From assembly GCF_024170005.1 (NCBI RefSeq), contig NZ_JALJXJ010000024.1, positions 1-64,000 of the forward strand: DNA of 64,000 bases. Direction: 5' to 3'. The translations under genes and the position numbers were made by a program. The notes beneath the pieces are model-generated. The model worked only from the letters and a program-made list of their open reading frames with translations, ran no database searches and was not told where the DNA came from. Within the stretch, counting starts at the first letter, position 1, and each line of letters begins with the position of its first letter. Source of the stretch: Azospirillum lipoferum (GTDB lineage: Bacteria > Pseudomonadota > Alphaproteobacteria > Azospirillales > Azospirillaceae). Below are positions 52,405-62,700 of the stretch, in pieces.

Positions 52405-54564
52405 TCAGCTTCCGCCATAGCTTTTGACGCAGCCTGCACATTCCGGCAGCACGACGGGATTCAGGCTGTCATGCCGCAGGGAGCGGCGCAGGCTTTCATA
52501 GCGCTTGCCGCACCAGGTGTTCAGGAACGCATCCAGGCTTGTGGCAAAGCCGAGAACCGTCCGCTGGGTGCGGCAGCAGGCGTAGATCTCGCCGTCCAGC
52601 CCGATGTCCACATACTGCAGCGGCGCCATGCAGGCATAGACGGGATGGGCGCCGGAACTGCCCGACAGGATCGGATAGTTGGCATGGCCGGATCGCGCCT
52701 TGTAATGGACGGTGTCCACGACCTCCTTGTTGGTGAAGCGGATCCAGTTCGGCTCGAACCGTATGTCGGGGCCGTCCGGATGCGCCGCCGCCCATTCACC
52801 CAATGCGGCAATCTGGGGAGCCAACTCCTCGGGGCTCGGCTGCTCCTCGAATGAATCCGAGATCGGATCGTACTGGCGGAAATTCACCGAATCGATCTGG
52901 TTCGCATGGGCCCACTCCATGACGTCCATCATCGCCGGCAGAGTGCGGCGGGTGACCGTCGGGTTGACGCACAGCTTCAGTTTTTCAGGATCACGCAGTT
53001 CGTTCAGTCGACGGACCCCCCGCTCGACATTCTCCCATTTCCCGTTCCGGCGGACATCGTTGAACAGCGGGCCGGTCGCATCGATGGACATCCAGACGGT
53101 GCCCACCATGCCGGCCAGAAGATTGACCAGCCGGTCGGTCAGCAGGGTGGCGTTGGTCTGAAGCTTGAACACGCAGCCGTGGTCGCGGATCGCCCTCAGC
53201 ACCTCCTCGAAGTCCGGATGCAGAGACGGCTCGCCGTAGCTGCTCAACTCCACCTCGGTCATGAAGGGCAGGATGGTGTCCGCCACCTTGCGGAACATCC
53301 CGATATCCATGAACCGGCGGGGAATCTTCTCGTTGTCGAGGAACTTCTGGCTGCCGCAGATCTCGCAACGCAGGTTGCATTTGTTGGTCAGGCCGATGTT
53401 GCAGTACTGCGGCAAAGCGAAGCGGCTGCCGTTGCGATACAGGACATAGGCTCCCCGGGCGGCGTGGTAGATGATCGACCCGTCGTCCAGGGTTTTGTGA
53501 ATCTTGTATCCGATCTGATAGTGGCGTCCGTTGGTGTTGGGATCGCTGTTGTCGCTGGTGGCGAACCACAGCTCGTTCCCCCAATGGCTGTAGCGGCCCT
53601 CGCCTTTCTGGCGGATGTCGTCGTGGAGCATGTCCGCCCGCGGCAGGTACACGCCGTCCTCGATCAGGAAAAGCTCCGAGTAGCGGCTTTTCCCATCCGA
53701 TGCCAGGGGGGCGAGATCCGGAATGTAGGCGGTCCAGGCGAAGCCGCCGGCATTGCCGTACCGCCCCGGCAGGTCGACGGTATAAACCCCCTCCTCGAAC
53801 GACAGGCGGGCGTAGCCTTCCTTGACGGGGGCCGCCGGCACGGCCTGTTCGGCCGCCACGATGGAAATCGTGTAGTCCCGGCCGTTGCTGTTGGGATCGC
53901 TGTTGTCGGAGGTGGAGAACCACAGCCCGTCGCCCCAATGGCTGTAACGGCCGCCACCCTTCTGCCGGACATCGTCGTGAAGCTGGTCCGCCGGCCCCAG
54001 GGGAAGGCCGTCCTCCATGAACTGCAGTTTGAATCCTGTCCCGCCTTTCCCCCAGGCTTCGAATTGGGGCAGCTTCACGAGCCAGGCAAAGCCGTTGTCG
54101 GAAGCGAAGGGCTTCGGCAGCGGATAGGGTATCCCTACCTGCGGTTGGGCCCCAGACCCGACCGGCGACGGCACGACCGAAGAAGGGCGCCCGCCCTCAG
54201 GCTCCTCGACTTTGCCTGCGCCAGAATTGATGTCTTGATTGATAATAATCGTGTAGTGCCGGCCGTTGGTGTTGGGGTCGCTGTTGTCGGAGGCGGAGAA
54301 CCACAATCCGTCGCCCCAATGGCTGTAGCGGCCACCGCCCTGCTGACGGATATCGTCGTGAAGCTGGTCCGCCGGCCCCAGGGGACGGCCGTTTTCCAAC
54401 AGTGACGCGGACGAACGGGGCATTTCCGGCGTAGCCCCGTAAGCGCTCAACTCCGGCAGCGAAATATGCCAGCCGTAACCCCCATCATCCTTGAACGGCC
54501 CCTCAAGGAGGTACGGCTGGGCCTGGGAGGACGCGCGTTCCGCGGTGCTATGCCCTTTTGGCAT
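52405..54564 (-). CDS. Radical SAM/SPASM protein with three N-terminal GRYSHW domains
   Basis: 719 residues from ATG 54564 (GGGA upstream); ATG 54576 is an alternative. Three tandem copies of the recurrent domain occupy residues 18-108, 147-236 and 260-354, each with GRYSHWG and SDNSDPNxNGRxY. Then a radical SAM domain: Cys396, Cys400 and Cys403 in TNKCNLRCEICGSQ bind the 4Fe-4S cluster, followed by ELSSYGEPSLHPDFEEVLRA and a VWMSIDATG strand. A C-terminal SPASM domain holds further Cys residues (YACMAPLQYVDIG, YACCRTQ, ECAGCVKS) for auxiliary clusters. SPASM enzymes modify peptides, proteins or sugars; no obvious small precursor peptide is nearby, so a glycan or protein substrate is possible. 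Confidence 0.85.
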   Translation of the reverse strand: MPKGHSTAERASSQAQPYLLEGPFKDDGGYGWHISLPELSAYGATPEMPRSSASLLENGRPLGPADQLHDDIRQQGGGRYSHWGDGLWFSASDNSDPNTNGRHYTIIINQDINSGAGKVEEPEGGRPSSVVPSPVGSGAQPQVGIPYPLPKPFASDNGFAWLVKLPQFEAWGKGGTGFKLQFMEDGLPLGPADQLHDDVRQKGGGRYSHWGDGLWFSTSDNSDPNSNGRDYTISIVAAEQAVPAAPVKEGYARLSFEEGVYTVDLPGRYGNAGGFAWTAYIPDLAPLASDGKSRYSELFLIEDGVYLPRADMLHDDIRQKGEGRYSHWGNELWFATSDNSDPNTNGRHYQIGYKIHKTLDDGSIIYHAARGAYVLYRNGSRFALPQYCNIGLTNKCNLRCEICGSQKFLDNEKIPRRFMDIGMFRKVADTILPFMTEVELSSYGEPSLHPDFEEVLRAIRDHGCVFKLQTNATLLTDRLVNLLAGMVGTVWMSIDATGPLFNDVRRNGKWENVERGVRRLNELRDPEKLKLCVNPTVTRRTLPAMMDVMEWAHANQIDSVNFRQYDPISDSFEEQPSPEELAPQIAALGEWAAAHPDGPDIRFEPNWIRFTNKEVVDTVHYKARSGHANYPILSGSSGAHPVYACMAPLQYVDIGLDGEIYACCRTQRTVLGFATSLDAFLNTWCGKRYESLRRSLRHDSLNPVVLPECAGCVKSYGGS

Positions 54565-54574
54565 TGTATCCCAC

Positions 54575-55387
54575 ATGATCTCTGGAGTACGATTAACAGG
54601 CTTCTTTGAAATAGATACACATCAAGAAACATTAAGAAAGCTTTCACGTCAATTGGATATGTTCTTTGGCCGGAACGATGTTTCAATTTTTTTGGATGAA
54701 GTGATGAGCGTATATTCAGAAAAATCCTCTGACCACTCATCATCAATTAAAAAAGATGAGCAAATCCCCCCGGTAATATTACAAATATCATACAGCGAAG
54801 ATTGTGAAGAAACAGGTGATTTCTTTGTCGCTGGTGGTCGCTTTGACAAAGCTATAGAATTTTATTCAAAGGCAGAGAAAGAATCGAAGCGGCGACCTGA
54901 AGTTTTAAAAAAGCTGGCTCATGCAGAGATGGCGCGCGGCAACATCGTTGCGGCAGGTTTTGCATTCGATGAAGTCCTGCGAGTTAATCCGAACGATTTA
55001 TCGGCCGAGGTTGGACTCGTGGAGGTGGCCATTGCTTTAAACAACCGCGACGAAGCGTCACAACGGCTCGGCAGGCTCAAAGTTGCGCTTGACCAAAGCG
55101 GAAACACGCTGGCGGCGCGTCTTGGAAGTGCTTGTCACACCATGATTCAACGTATGAGTGAGCAGACGGCCCTGTCCGCAGGATCGTCAGCGACCGACGC
55201 CCCCGCCTCCGGCTGGGACATCCGGCAGGCGATCGGCCGGCTGAAGGAGGGGGAGGAGAATGGATTGCGGGAACGCGCGGCGATGCTGATCCAACTCCGG
55301 ACCCAGTCGGCGATGATCGAGAGCCTGAAGGGGCTGGTCGGCTTTCTGTCCGAGCGGCTCCGGCAAGCCGCCCGCCCGCACCGGTGA
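54575..55387 (+). CDS. TPR-containing protein
   Basis: About 270 residues if it starts at ATG 54575; ATG 54659 is another option, and neither has a clear ribosome site. The 54575 start overlaps the outermost possible start of the divergent radical SAM gene. Residues about 70-190 are TPR-like (AGGRFDKAIEFYSKAEKES, LAHAEMARGNIVAAGFAFDE). The C-terminus is helical (MLIQLRTQSAMIESLKGLV), perhaps a coiled coil. The first third is markedly A+T-rich and codon use shifts to the usual G+C-rich style after about 55150, a sign of mixed origin. It probably mediates protein interaction for the asparagine synthetase or glycosyltransferase genes that follow. Confidence 0.65.
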   Translation: MISGVRLTGFFEIDTHQETLRKLSRQLDMFFGRNDVSIFLDEVMSVYSEKSSDHSSSIKKDEQIPPVILQISYSEDCEETGDFFVAGGRFDKAIEFYSKAEKESKRRPEVLKKLAHAEMARGNIVAAGFAFDEVLRVNPNDLSAEVGLVEVAIALNNRDEASQRLGRLKVALDQSGNTLAARLGSACHTMIQRMSEQTALSAGSSATDAPASGWDIRQAIGRLKEGEENGLRERAAMLIQLRTQSAMIESLKGLVGFLSERLRQAARPHR

Positions 55388-55466
55388 CCCTGCAAAGCCC
55401 GATTCCGACTGTCCCGGGGTATCGGCCAGGACATTGGCCAAGTCATTAGGAGGCATAACGTCGATC

Positions 55467-57332
55467 ATGTGCGGCATTGCAGGATTGGTGAATTTCGGCG
55501 GCCGGTTCAGCAGACAGGAATTGGCGAACATCGCCGAGGCGATGGCAGACACCATGATCCATCGCGGCCCGGACGACGGCGGCGTCTGGGTTGACGACAC
55601 CAATTTCTGCGCCTTCTCGCACCGCCGCCTCAGCATCATCGACACGTCTTCGGGCGGGCATCAGCCGATGCAGACCCCCGACGGCCGCCATTCCATCTGC
55701 TTCAACGGGGAGCTTTACAGCTTCCTGGAGCTGAAGGAGGATCTGGAGGCCCGCGGCTACCGGTTCCGGACCCGCTCCGACACCGAGGTGCTGCTGTACG
55801 GCCTGCGCGAATACGGCACGGCGCTGCTGTCGCGCATGGATGCGATGTACGCCTTCGCCCTGTTCGACCATGACAACCGGTCGATGCTGCTCGCCCGCGA
55901 CCCGTTCGGGGAGAAGCCGCTCTATTACTGGCAGGGAAACGGTCTGTTCGCCTTCGCATCGGAGCTTCAGGCGCTGACCGTGCTGCCGGGGTTCGACGCG
56001 GCGATCGATCTGGAAAGCATCGCCGGCTATCTCAGCTTCCAGTATGTGCCGGGCACCCGCACCATCTACCGCGACGTCCGCCGCCTGCCGCCCGGCTGCT
56101 ATCTGCGTCTGAGCGAGGACGGGCATGCGACCGTATGCCGCCATTTCGCCTTCGAAGCGGAGCCCTACCAGGGGAAGGTCCGCAGCATCGACGAGCTGGC
56201 CGACGAACTGGAGGAGATCCTCGTCCGCTCGGTCAAGCGCAAGCTGATCAGCGACGTGCCGCTGGGAGCCTTCCTATCGGGCGGCGTCGATTCCACCCTG
56301 GTGGCGGCCATCGCCACCAAGCGGCTGAACCGCAACCTGATGACCTTCTCGATCGGTTTCGCGGACACGCCGGAATCCGAGCATGAGGACGCGCGGGCCA
56401 TGGCCCGCCATCTGGGGACGGACCATCGCGACCGCATCATCTCGCCCGACATGCTGGCGCTCGGCGAACATGTCGGATCGGTGCTGGACGAACCCAACGG
56501 CGACACGTCCTGCCTGCCGACCTTCCTGCTGACCCAGTTCGCCCGCGAACATGTCACGGTCGCCCTGTCGGGCGACGGCGGGGACGAGCTGTTCGGCGGT
56601 TACGGCCGCTATTTCTCCACCCTGGAGGACGCCGCCCGCCTGGAGCGCGATCCCGCCGGCATGGCGGGTTGGGACCCCGGCAGCGCCTATTACTCGTACC
56701 GGATCCTGGTTTACGCCGACAGCGACGTGACGCGCCTGCTGGGCCGGATGCCGCCGGAGAACGCCAGCCTCCTGCGCCATCTGCGCTCCACCATCAGCCG
56801 CAGCGCGAAGCCGCTGATCCACCGACTGCGCGAACTCGACGCGGCCCACTACATGCCGGGCGCCGTCCTGCCGAAGGTCGACCGGATGAGCATGCAGAAC
56901 AGCCTGGAGGTGCGCGCACCGCTGCTCGGCCTGGAGGTCGCCCGCTTCGCCAGCGGCCTTCGCCCTGAGGAGTGCTATGCCGCCGGACAGGGCAAGCGCG
57001 TCCTGAAGCAGATCGCCGCCCGCTACGTTCCCCGCGACTGGCTCGAACGGCCCAAGCGCGGCTTCGGCCTGCCCATGGCGCTGTGGGGGAAGGACCAGCT
57101 GCTGCCCCGCACCCGGGCGCTCACGCTGGATGCCGGAAGCCGCCTGCAGGACTGGATCCCGGTGGAGCGGATCGCCGCCTTCCTCGACCATCAGGAACAG
57201 TCCTACAGCGCCTACCAGCTCTGGCTGCTCTTCATCCTGGAAAGCTGGCTGCGCGCCCGTCCGGGCTATCCCGCGCACGCGTTGGGCACAGCCGCCTCCA
57301 TTCGGCCCCAAGCCTCCATGGTGCTTCAGTGA
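55467..57332 (+). CDS. asnB: Asparagine synthetase (glutamine-hydrolysing)
   Basis: 621 residues. MCGIAGLVNFGG places the catalytic Cys directly after the initiator Met, which fixes the start at 55467. The glutaminase half shows MIHRGPDDGG, FNGELYSFLELKE and LLARDPFGEKPLYY; the synthetase half has the ATP loop LSGGVDSTLV, LSGDGGDELFGGYGRYF and VDRMSMQNSLEVRAPLL. All key residues are intact. In polysaccharide loci such enzymes can amidate sugar acids or peptides rather than make asparagine. TAGGAGG lies upstream but 13 bp away. The next gene starts at a GTG overlapping its stop, so they form an operon. Confidence 0.93.
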   Translation: MCGIAGLVNFGGRFSRQELANIAEAMADTMIHRGPDDGGVWVDDTNFCAFSHRRLSIIDTSSGGHQPMQTPDGRHSICFNGELYSFLELKEDLEARGYRFRTRSDTEVLLYGLREYGTALLSRMDAMYAFALFDHDNRSMLLARDPFGEKPLYYWQGNGLFAFASELQALTVLPGFDAAIDLESIAGYLSFQYVPGTRTIYRDVRRLPPGCYLRLSEDGHATVCRHFAFEAEPYQGKVRSIDELADELEEILVRSVKRKLISDVPLGAFLSGGVDSTLVAAIATKRLNRNLMTFSIGFADTPESEHEDARAMARHLGTDHRDRIISPDMLALGEHVGSVLDEPNGDTSCLPTFLLTQFAREHVTVALSGDGGDELFGGYGRYFSTLEDAARLERDPAGMAGWDPGSAYYSYRILVYADSDVTRLLGRMPPENASLLRHLRSTISRSAKPLIHRLRELDAAHYMPGAVLPKVDRMSMQNSLEVRAPLLGLEVARFASGLRPEECYAAGQGKRVLKQIAARYVPRDWLERPKRGFGLPMALWGKDQLLPRTRALTLDAGSRLQDWIPVERIAAFLDHQEQSYSAYQLWLLFILESWLRARPGYPAHALGTAASIRPQASMVLQ

Positions 57333-59731
57333 CCCTGTCCATCAGCCTTCTGCTGTATGTGGAGGCCGCAGGTTGCCGCGCACCGGGCGGCGTCGTGGCC
57401 TTCTGCCATCCCGAGGATCTGTCTCAGCTTCGCGGGCTGCCCAACCTGCGCGCCTGCGTCGTGCCGGGCGGACATCCGGCGCCCCATCCGGCAACCGGCG
57501 ACGCCATCTCCTTTCCCTGGCTCACGGACGAAGCCTGGGGCGACGGGCCGTGGGCCGAAGCAACCGGGGGGGACGGGGCCGACCGCAACACTCTCCCGCC
57601 GCTTCTGGCCGAAGGAGAGCGGATCGAACTGCTTTTCCTCTGCCGGCAGAGCGCCATCCCGTCGGCGGCAATCCTGCGGCTGGCCCGGTTCGGCCACAAG
57701 ACGGTCACGGCCATCGTCGGAGGGGCGCCCGTCGTGGTGCGCTGCGACGAGAACCGGGCGCGGCGGCGGAGGCTGATCGACGAGGCGGTTCACCGCTTCT
57801 GTGTCGACAGCGTGCGCAAGCACCCGCTGGGCAAGGCCGGCGGCTATCATCCCGAAGGGGGGCACGGCTTCAGCGCCTACTGCCCCAGCCTCGCCGCCCG
57901 CGCCGACACCAACGGCAAGGAGGGCCGCTCGCGGCTGGTGCTGCTGGAGGATGGCCGGCCGCTGGGCTCGGCGCATGCGCTGCACACGGCGCTGCGCGGG
58001 GTAGGGCGCGGGCTTTACTCGCACTGGGAAAGCCGGGTCTTCTTCTCCAGTTCCGACAACAGCAATCCCAACGAGAACGGCCGCGCCTATTCCTGGATCG
58101 AACTGCCGGAGCATCCGACGGGGATGGAACGCCGTCTGGCCCGGATCAGCGGGGTCCTGCCGTCCGGAGACTCCGCCTGGAGCACGGCCGACCTGGAGGT
58201 TGAGGATCGCGGACAGGCGCGCCGGCTACCCAGCCTGCGCCCAGCCGAACGGGTGTTCGAGGAGTGGCTGGAACGGGACGGCGGCCGGCTGCTGCCTCCC
58301 GAACCGTCGGAACGGCGCATCCTGCTGATGATCGGCTATCTCGGCCCCGGCGGCGCGGAACGGCAGATCTGCAACCTGGCGCGCGGCCTGCTGGCGCAGG
58401 AGTATGCGCCGTCCCTGATGACCATGTCGCCGATCCGGGACGAGGGGCGGCATTACGCCGACATGCTGCTGCACGACAGCGACATCCCCATCCTGTCGCT
58501 CGACACGATGACCCACGGCGATTTCATCCAGGCGACCGGGGACGAGGAGTTCCGCCGCATCCTGTGGGCGGCGGCCCCGACCCTGCGGCGCCTGCCGGAA
58601 GAGGTCCGGCTGCCGGTGATCGAGGCGATGATCCAGATGCACCGGCTGCGGCCGGCCGCCGTGATCTGCTACCTCGACATGGTCAACGTGGTCGGCGGGC
58701 TCGCCGCCCTTCTGGTCGGGGTCCCCCGCATCCTTCTGTCCGGCCGCAACGTCAACCCGACCCATTTCCCCAACCTCTACCGCCCCTGGTTCCACGGCCT
58801 GTACCGCATGCTCCTGCGGTCTCCGCGCGTGGTGATGAGCGCCAATGCCGAGGCCGGCGCCCGATCCTACGCCACCTGGCTGATGCTGAAACCCGAGACG
58901 GTCAAGGTCATCGTCAACGGCATCGCCGTGGAGGACCTGCCGCAGCCGACGCTGGCGCAGCGGGTCGAGACGCGCCTGTCGGTCGGGGTCGGCTCCTCCC
59001 GCCCGCTGATCGTCGGCGTCTTCCGGCTCGCCCCGGAAAAGCAGCCTCTTCTGTTCGTCGAGGTGATCGCCCGCATCCGCCGGGAGATCCCGCACATCAA
59101 GGCGGTGATCGCCGGCATCGGGCCTCTTCGCGAGGCGATGGAACGGCGGCTGCGGGCGCTCGGCATCGAGGACGCCATCCATTTCCTGGGCCGCAGCCAG
59201 TCCGTGAACGTCCTGCTGGGGGCCGCCGACCTGCTTCTCCACACGGCCAAGGCCGAGGGATTGCCGAACGTCATCATGGAGGCGCAATGGCAGGCGCTTC
59301 CGGTGGTCTGCACCTGCGCGGGCGGCACCCCGTCCGCCCTCAGCCCCAGCCTGCTGTCCTACATGCATGAGATCGACGATCTCGACGGGCTGACACGTTC
59401 CTGCCTGTTCATGCTGCGCAACCATGAGGAACGCCGCCGGCTGGCGGCGGAGGCGCAGGCCGACGTCCACCGCCGCTTCACCGTGGAGGCGCTCGTCGAA
59501 CGGACCCTGGACGTCCTGGCGCCTCCCCCGCCGACCATCGCCACGGCTACGGCCACAAGCCCGGTCACCTCCCCGGTTCCGGCCTCCGCCCCTGCGCCCG
59601 CCCCAGCGCCCGCCAGACCGCTGGAAACCGCCATGGTCCGGGCCGTTCCGTCCGCTCCGCAGCACAAGGCGCGTCCCGCGTCCATCCCGGCAGCCCAGCG
59701 CCCCTCCCAACGGAAAAAGCGCAGGCGATGA
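57329..59731 (+). CDS. GT4-family glycosyltransferase with internal GRYSHW-type domain
   Basis: 800 residues from GTG 57329, overlapping the asnB stop (GTGA). Residues 1-165 are of unknown type. Residues 166-260 are a diverged copy of the recurrent domain: LVLLEDGRPLGSAHALHTAL, GLYSHW, SDNSNPNENGRAY. Residues about 325-705 form a GT4 enzyme: LLMIGYLGPGGAERQICNLA, VFRLAPEKQPLLFVEV, and the donor motif HTAKAEGLPNVIMEAQWQ. The tail (about 710-800) is Ala/Pro-rich and ends in a basic KKRRR, likely disordered. The next gene overlaps by 4 bp (ATGA). Confidence 0.85.
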   Translation: MTLSISLLLYVEAAGCRAPGGVVAFCHPEDLSQLRGLPNLRACVVPGGHPAPHPATGDAISFPWLTDEAWGDGPWAEATGGDGADRNTLPPLLAEGERIELLFLCRQSAIPSAAILRLARFGHKTVTAIVGGAPVVVRCDENRARRRRLIDEAVHRFCVDSVRKHPLGKAGGYHPEGGHGFSAYCPSLAARADTNGKEGRSRLVLLEDGRPLGSAHALHTALRGVGRGLYSHWESRVFFSSSDNSNPNENGRAYSWIELPEHPTGMERRLARISGVLPSGDSAWSTADLEVEDRGQARRLPSLRPAERVFEEWLERDGGRLLPPEPSERRILLMIGYLGPGGAERQICNLARGLLAQEYAPSLMTMSPIRDEGRHYADMLLHDSDIPILSLDTMTHGDFIQATGDEEFRRILWAAAPTLRRLPEEVRLPVIEAMIQMHRLRPAAVICYLDMVNVVGGLAALLVGVPRILLSGRNVNPTHFPNLYRPWFHGLYRMLLRSPRVVMSANAEAGARSYATWLMLKPETVKVIVNGIAVEDLPQPTLAQRVETRLSVGVGSSRPLIVGVFRLAPEKQPLLFVEVIARIRREIPHIKAVIAGIGPLREAMERRLRALGIEDAIHFLGRSQSVNVLLGAADLLLHTAKAEGLPNVIMEAQWQALPVVCTCAGGTPSALSPSLLSYMHEIDDLDGLTRSCLFMLRNHEERRRLAAEAQADVHRRFTVEALVERTLDVLAPPPPTIATATATSPVTSPVPASAPAPAPAPARPLETAMVRAVPSAPQHKARPASIPAAQRPSQRKKRRR

Positions 59732-62700
59732 CCAAAGGCCGCCCGGACATGAACGACGTTCCCATCCCCGCCTCTTCCCTGGTGTTTCCTCCGGTGTCCC
59801 ACGTCGCGAAGCGCGCAGAGTTCCTTCCCCTCCATCAGTTGATCCGCCATGAGGATGGCCGGGTCATCCGGTATGCCGTCAACGCGGCGACAGCGGGGAT
59901 GGGCGCGCCCGTCCAGCAGCCGCTGGGTGCGGACGGGCTGGCCTTCACCATCCACGGGCAGAGCGGGGTTCACTCCCTTGCTCTGGAACTGGACAGCCGG
60001 GGACTGGCAGATCCGTGCAGGCTGACCCTGACGATCAGCTCCTTCGAGCCGTCGGGGGACGGGATCGCCGAACAGGTCCTCCACACCACCCGGCTGACCA
60101 TACCGCCGTCCAAAGGCAACGGGGCCGCCCTGTTCGACCTGATCGGCGCGCCGCTGCGGGAGAAACGCCTCTATCGCGTCACGCTGCGGCCGGACGGGAA
60201 CGCCCCGCAGGGCGGTTTCGGCGTCTGGGGCTGCATCACCGCCGCCGCTTGCCCCGAACCGTCCATCGAGGTCACCCCGGCCGTCCGCCGGGAACCGATG
60301 TGGCGCCTGCAATGGCGCGAACACGGCGCCCGCATGCAGGTGACGACCGAAGAGTGGCTGGAGAAACGCTTCGGTCTGATCCCACTGCCCGTCTATTCCC
60401 ATTCCAGCCTTGAGTTCTGTTTCGAAGCCCCGGCCGCCGGCATCGACGCGCTGGGCATCCGCGTCGCCCCGCGGATGGCGCGCGGCACGGTACCGCTGCA
60501 ACTGGAGTTGCACGACAGGGACGGAAATCTTCTGCTGATGCGCTCGATCCGGCCGATGCCCCGGCCGGTGGCGCAGTATGTCGATTTCGATCTTGCGGGA
60601 ATCCCGCTCCAGGTCGGGGAGACCTATCGCGTCAGCCTGACCTCGCCCACGGCGGCGGCGGACGACTGCAACTGCGTGCTGGTCAACCGCGAGGGGCTTC
60701 CCGCCCGCCCGCCGGCCCCCGTCCTGGGGCTTCTGGGCGCCGAAACGGGCCTGTCGCAATATGTGGAGCGATCGCGCGACGCCCGCGGCATGACCCCGCA
60801 TGGGCAAGGGCATCTGCGGGTCTGCGCCCTGCTGCCGGACGGCCATCCGCGGCCGGGGTCGGTGGCGGCATTCCTCGGCCGCGCCTTTCCCGATCATACG
60901 ATTGATCTGCAAACCCTGTCGGACGGGGGCTGGGCCGGCCTCCTGCCGCGGCTGTCCACGCAGGATGTCGTCCTGTTCGTCGACCTGCATCCGCAGGCGG
61001 GCGAACCCACCCGCCTTTATGACGAGACGGTCGCCCTGCTGGATGCCGGACTGGTCTGCACCGTCCATGTCGACACCGGCCATCTCGGCACCGGCGGCCA
61101 GCCGGCGGCCGGGTTGCAGTTGGACGGAGGTTTGCAGCGGGCGCTGACCGCGCCGCTCCAGACGGCAAGGCGCTGCCGCCATGCCCTCGTCGCCGGACCG
61201 GACGGCCGGGCCGCCTGGGCGGACGGCCGCCCCGAGCCGGTGCCGGACCTGCGCAGCCTGCGCGATACGGCGCTCGGCGCCGCCCTGCCGCACATCGTGG
61301 TCGTCTGCGACCTGCGCGGCGACGGGGATGCATTCGAAACGGTTCTCCACACCGTGACCGGCCAGAGCTACGGCGGTCCGGTCACCCTGCTCCTGCTGAG
61401 CGATCCCGCCTCGTCGGAGGATTTCGGCATCCAGGCCCAGCTGTGGAGCCGGCGCGGCCGGCAGACCCGGCTGGACATCCGGGTGGTGAGCCAAGCGGTG
61501 GCCCAGGCGAAGGACGACACCGGACCGGCCGGCATTGGAGGGTCGCAGGGCCGGCGCCTGCTCCAGGCCGCCGCCCTGACGAACGCGGACGTCTGCGTCG
61601 TCCTCGATGCCGGTCTCCACGTCAACCGCGACTTCCTGGCAGCCCATGCCTTCGCGCATCGCCACCCCGATTTCGATGTCGTGATCGGAGCCCCGCCGGT
61701 GATGGCGGACGGCCGTACCCCCGCCCGCCTGCTGGATGAACTGCAGGCCGACGCCAACCACGCCCGCGACCGCATCAGGATGCAGGATCCGATGCAGCCG
61801 GACGGCTTCCTCAACGTCGCCGCCGGAAACCTGTCGGTCAAAGCGGCCCTGCTGCGCCGCCTCGCCCTTCCGCAGGAAGACGGCGCCTCCCGCCACGCCG
61901 CTCAAGGTTCCGGCACGGAAGCCGGGGGCCGCTTCGACGATCTGGTCCTGGGTTACCTGCTGTACCGGGCCGGGGCGCGCTTCGGCCGGACGGAGCATGC
62001 CTTCGCCGTCCGGACGGCAAAAGCCGCCGGGGCCACGGAAGAGGTGCCCGCCGACGGGCTGACGCCGCATGAGCGCCGGATGGAGGGCTTCAACAGCCTG
62101 TTCCGGCCCTATCCCGAACTGGCGCTCGTCGCGCGGCGCTGGGCGGTGGCCGAGGCCGGCGGCATCCTGGAAGCCATCCATGCGGACGACCGACTGGGAG
62201 AGTGCCTGCACACACCGGCCTATGCGGAGCTGAAATCCCGCTTCGGCGCGGCCGTCGCCTCCCCGGCCCTGCGCCGGGCGGCGCGCAGACCCCTGCGCGT
62301 GCTGTCCTACCGCTGGCATTGCGGGCACCAGTATGAGCTGTACAAGCTGCCGCACGAGTTCACCCTGGTGCGCGGCCTGGGACCCGGCCTGACCGACCGC
62401 TGGGATTACGAGCAGCGCCCGCTGCGGCCGAATGTCCGCTTCATCGACATGGAGGAGCTCGACCCGTCGAAATACGACGTGGCCATCCTGCATTTCGACG
62501 AGAATATCCTGGCTCCGCAGCTGGGGGCCGGCGCCCTCCCCGACGATTGGGGGAATGCCTTCCGCTGGTTCCTGGCCAACGTGCCGCTGCCCAAGATCGC
62601 CCTCTGCCACGGCACCCCGGCTTTCGCCGGCCAGTATGGCAGGGCGCGCGGCCCGATCGACCGCTTCCAGATCCACGAGACCGAACGGCAGGCGCTGGTC

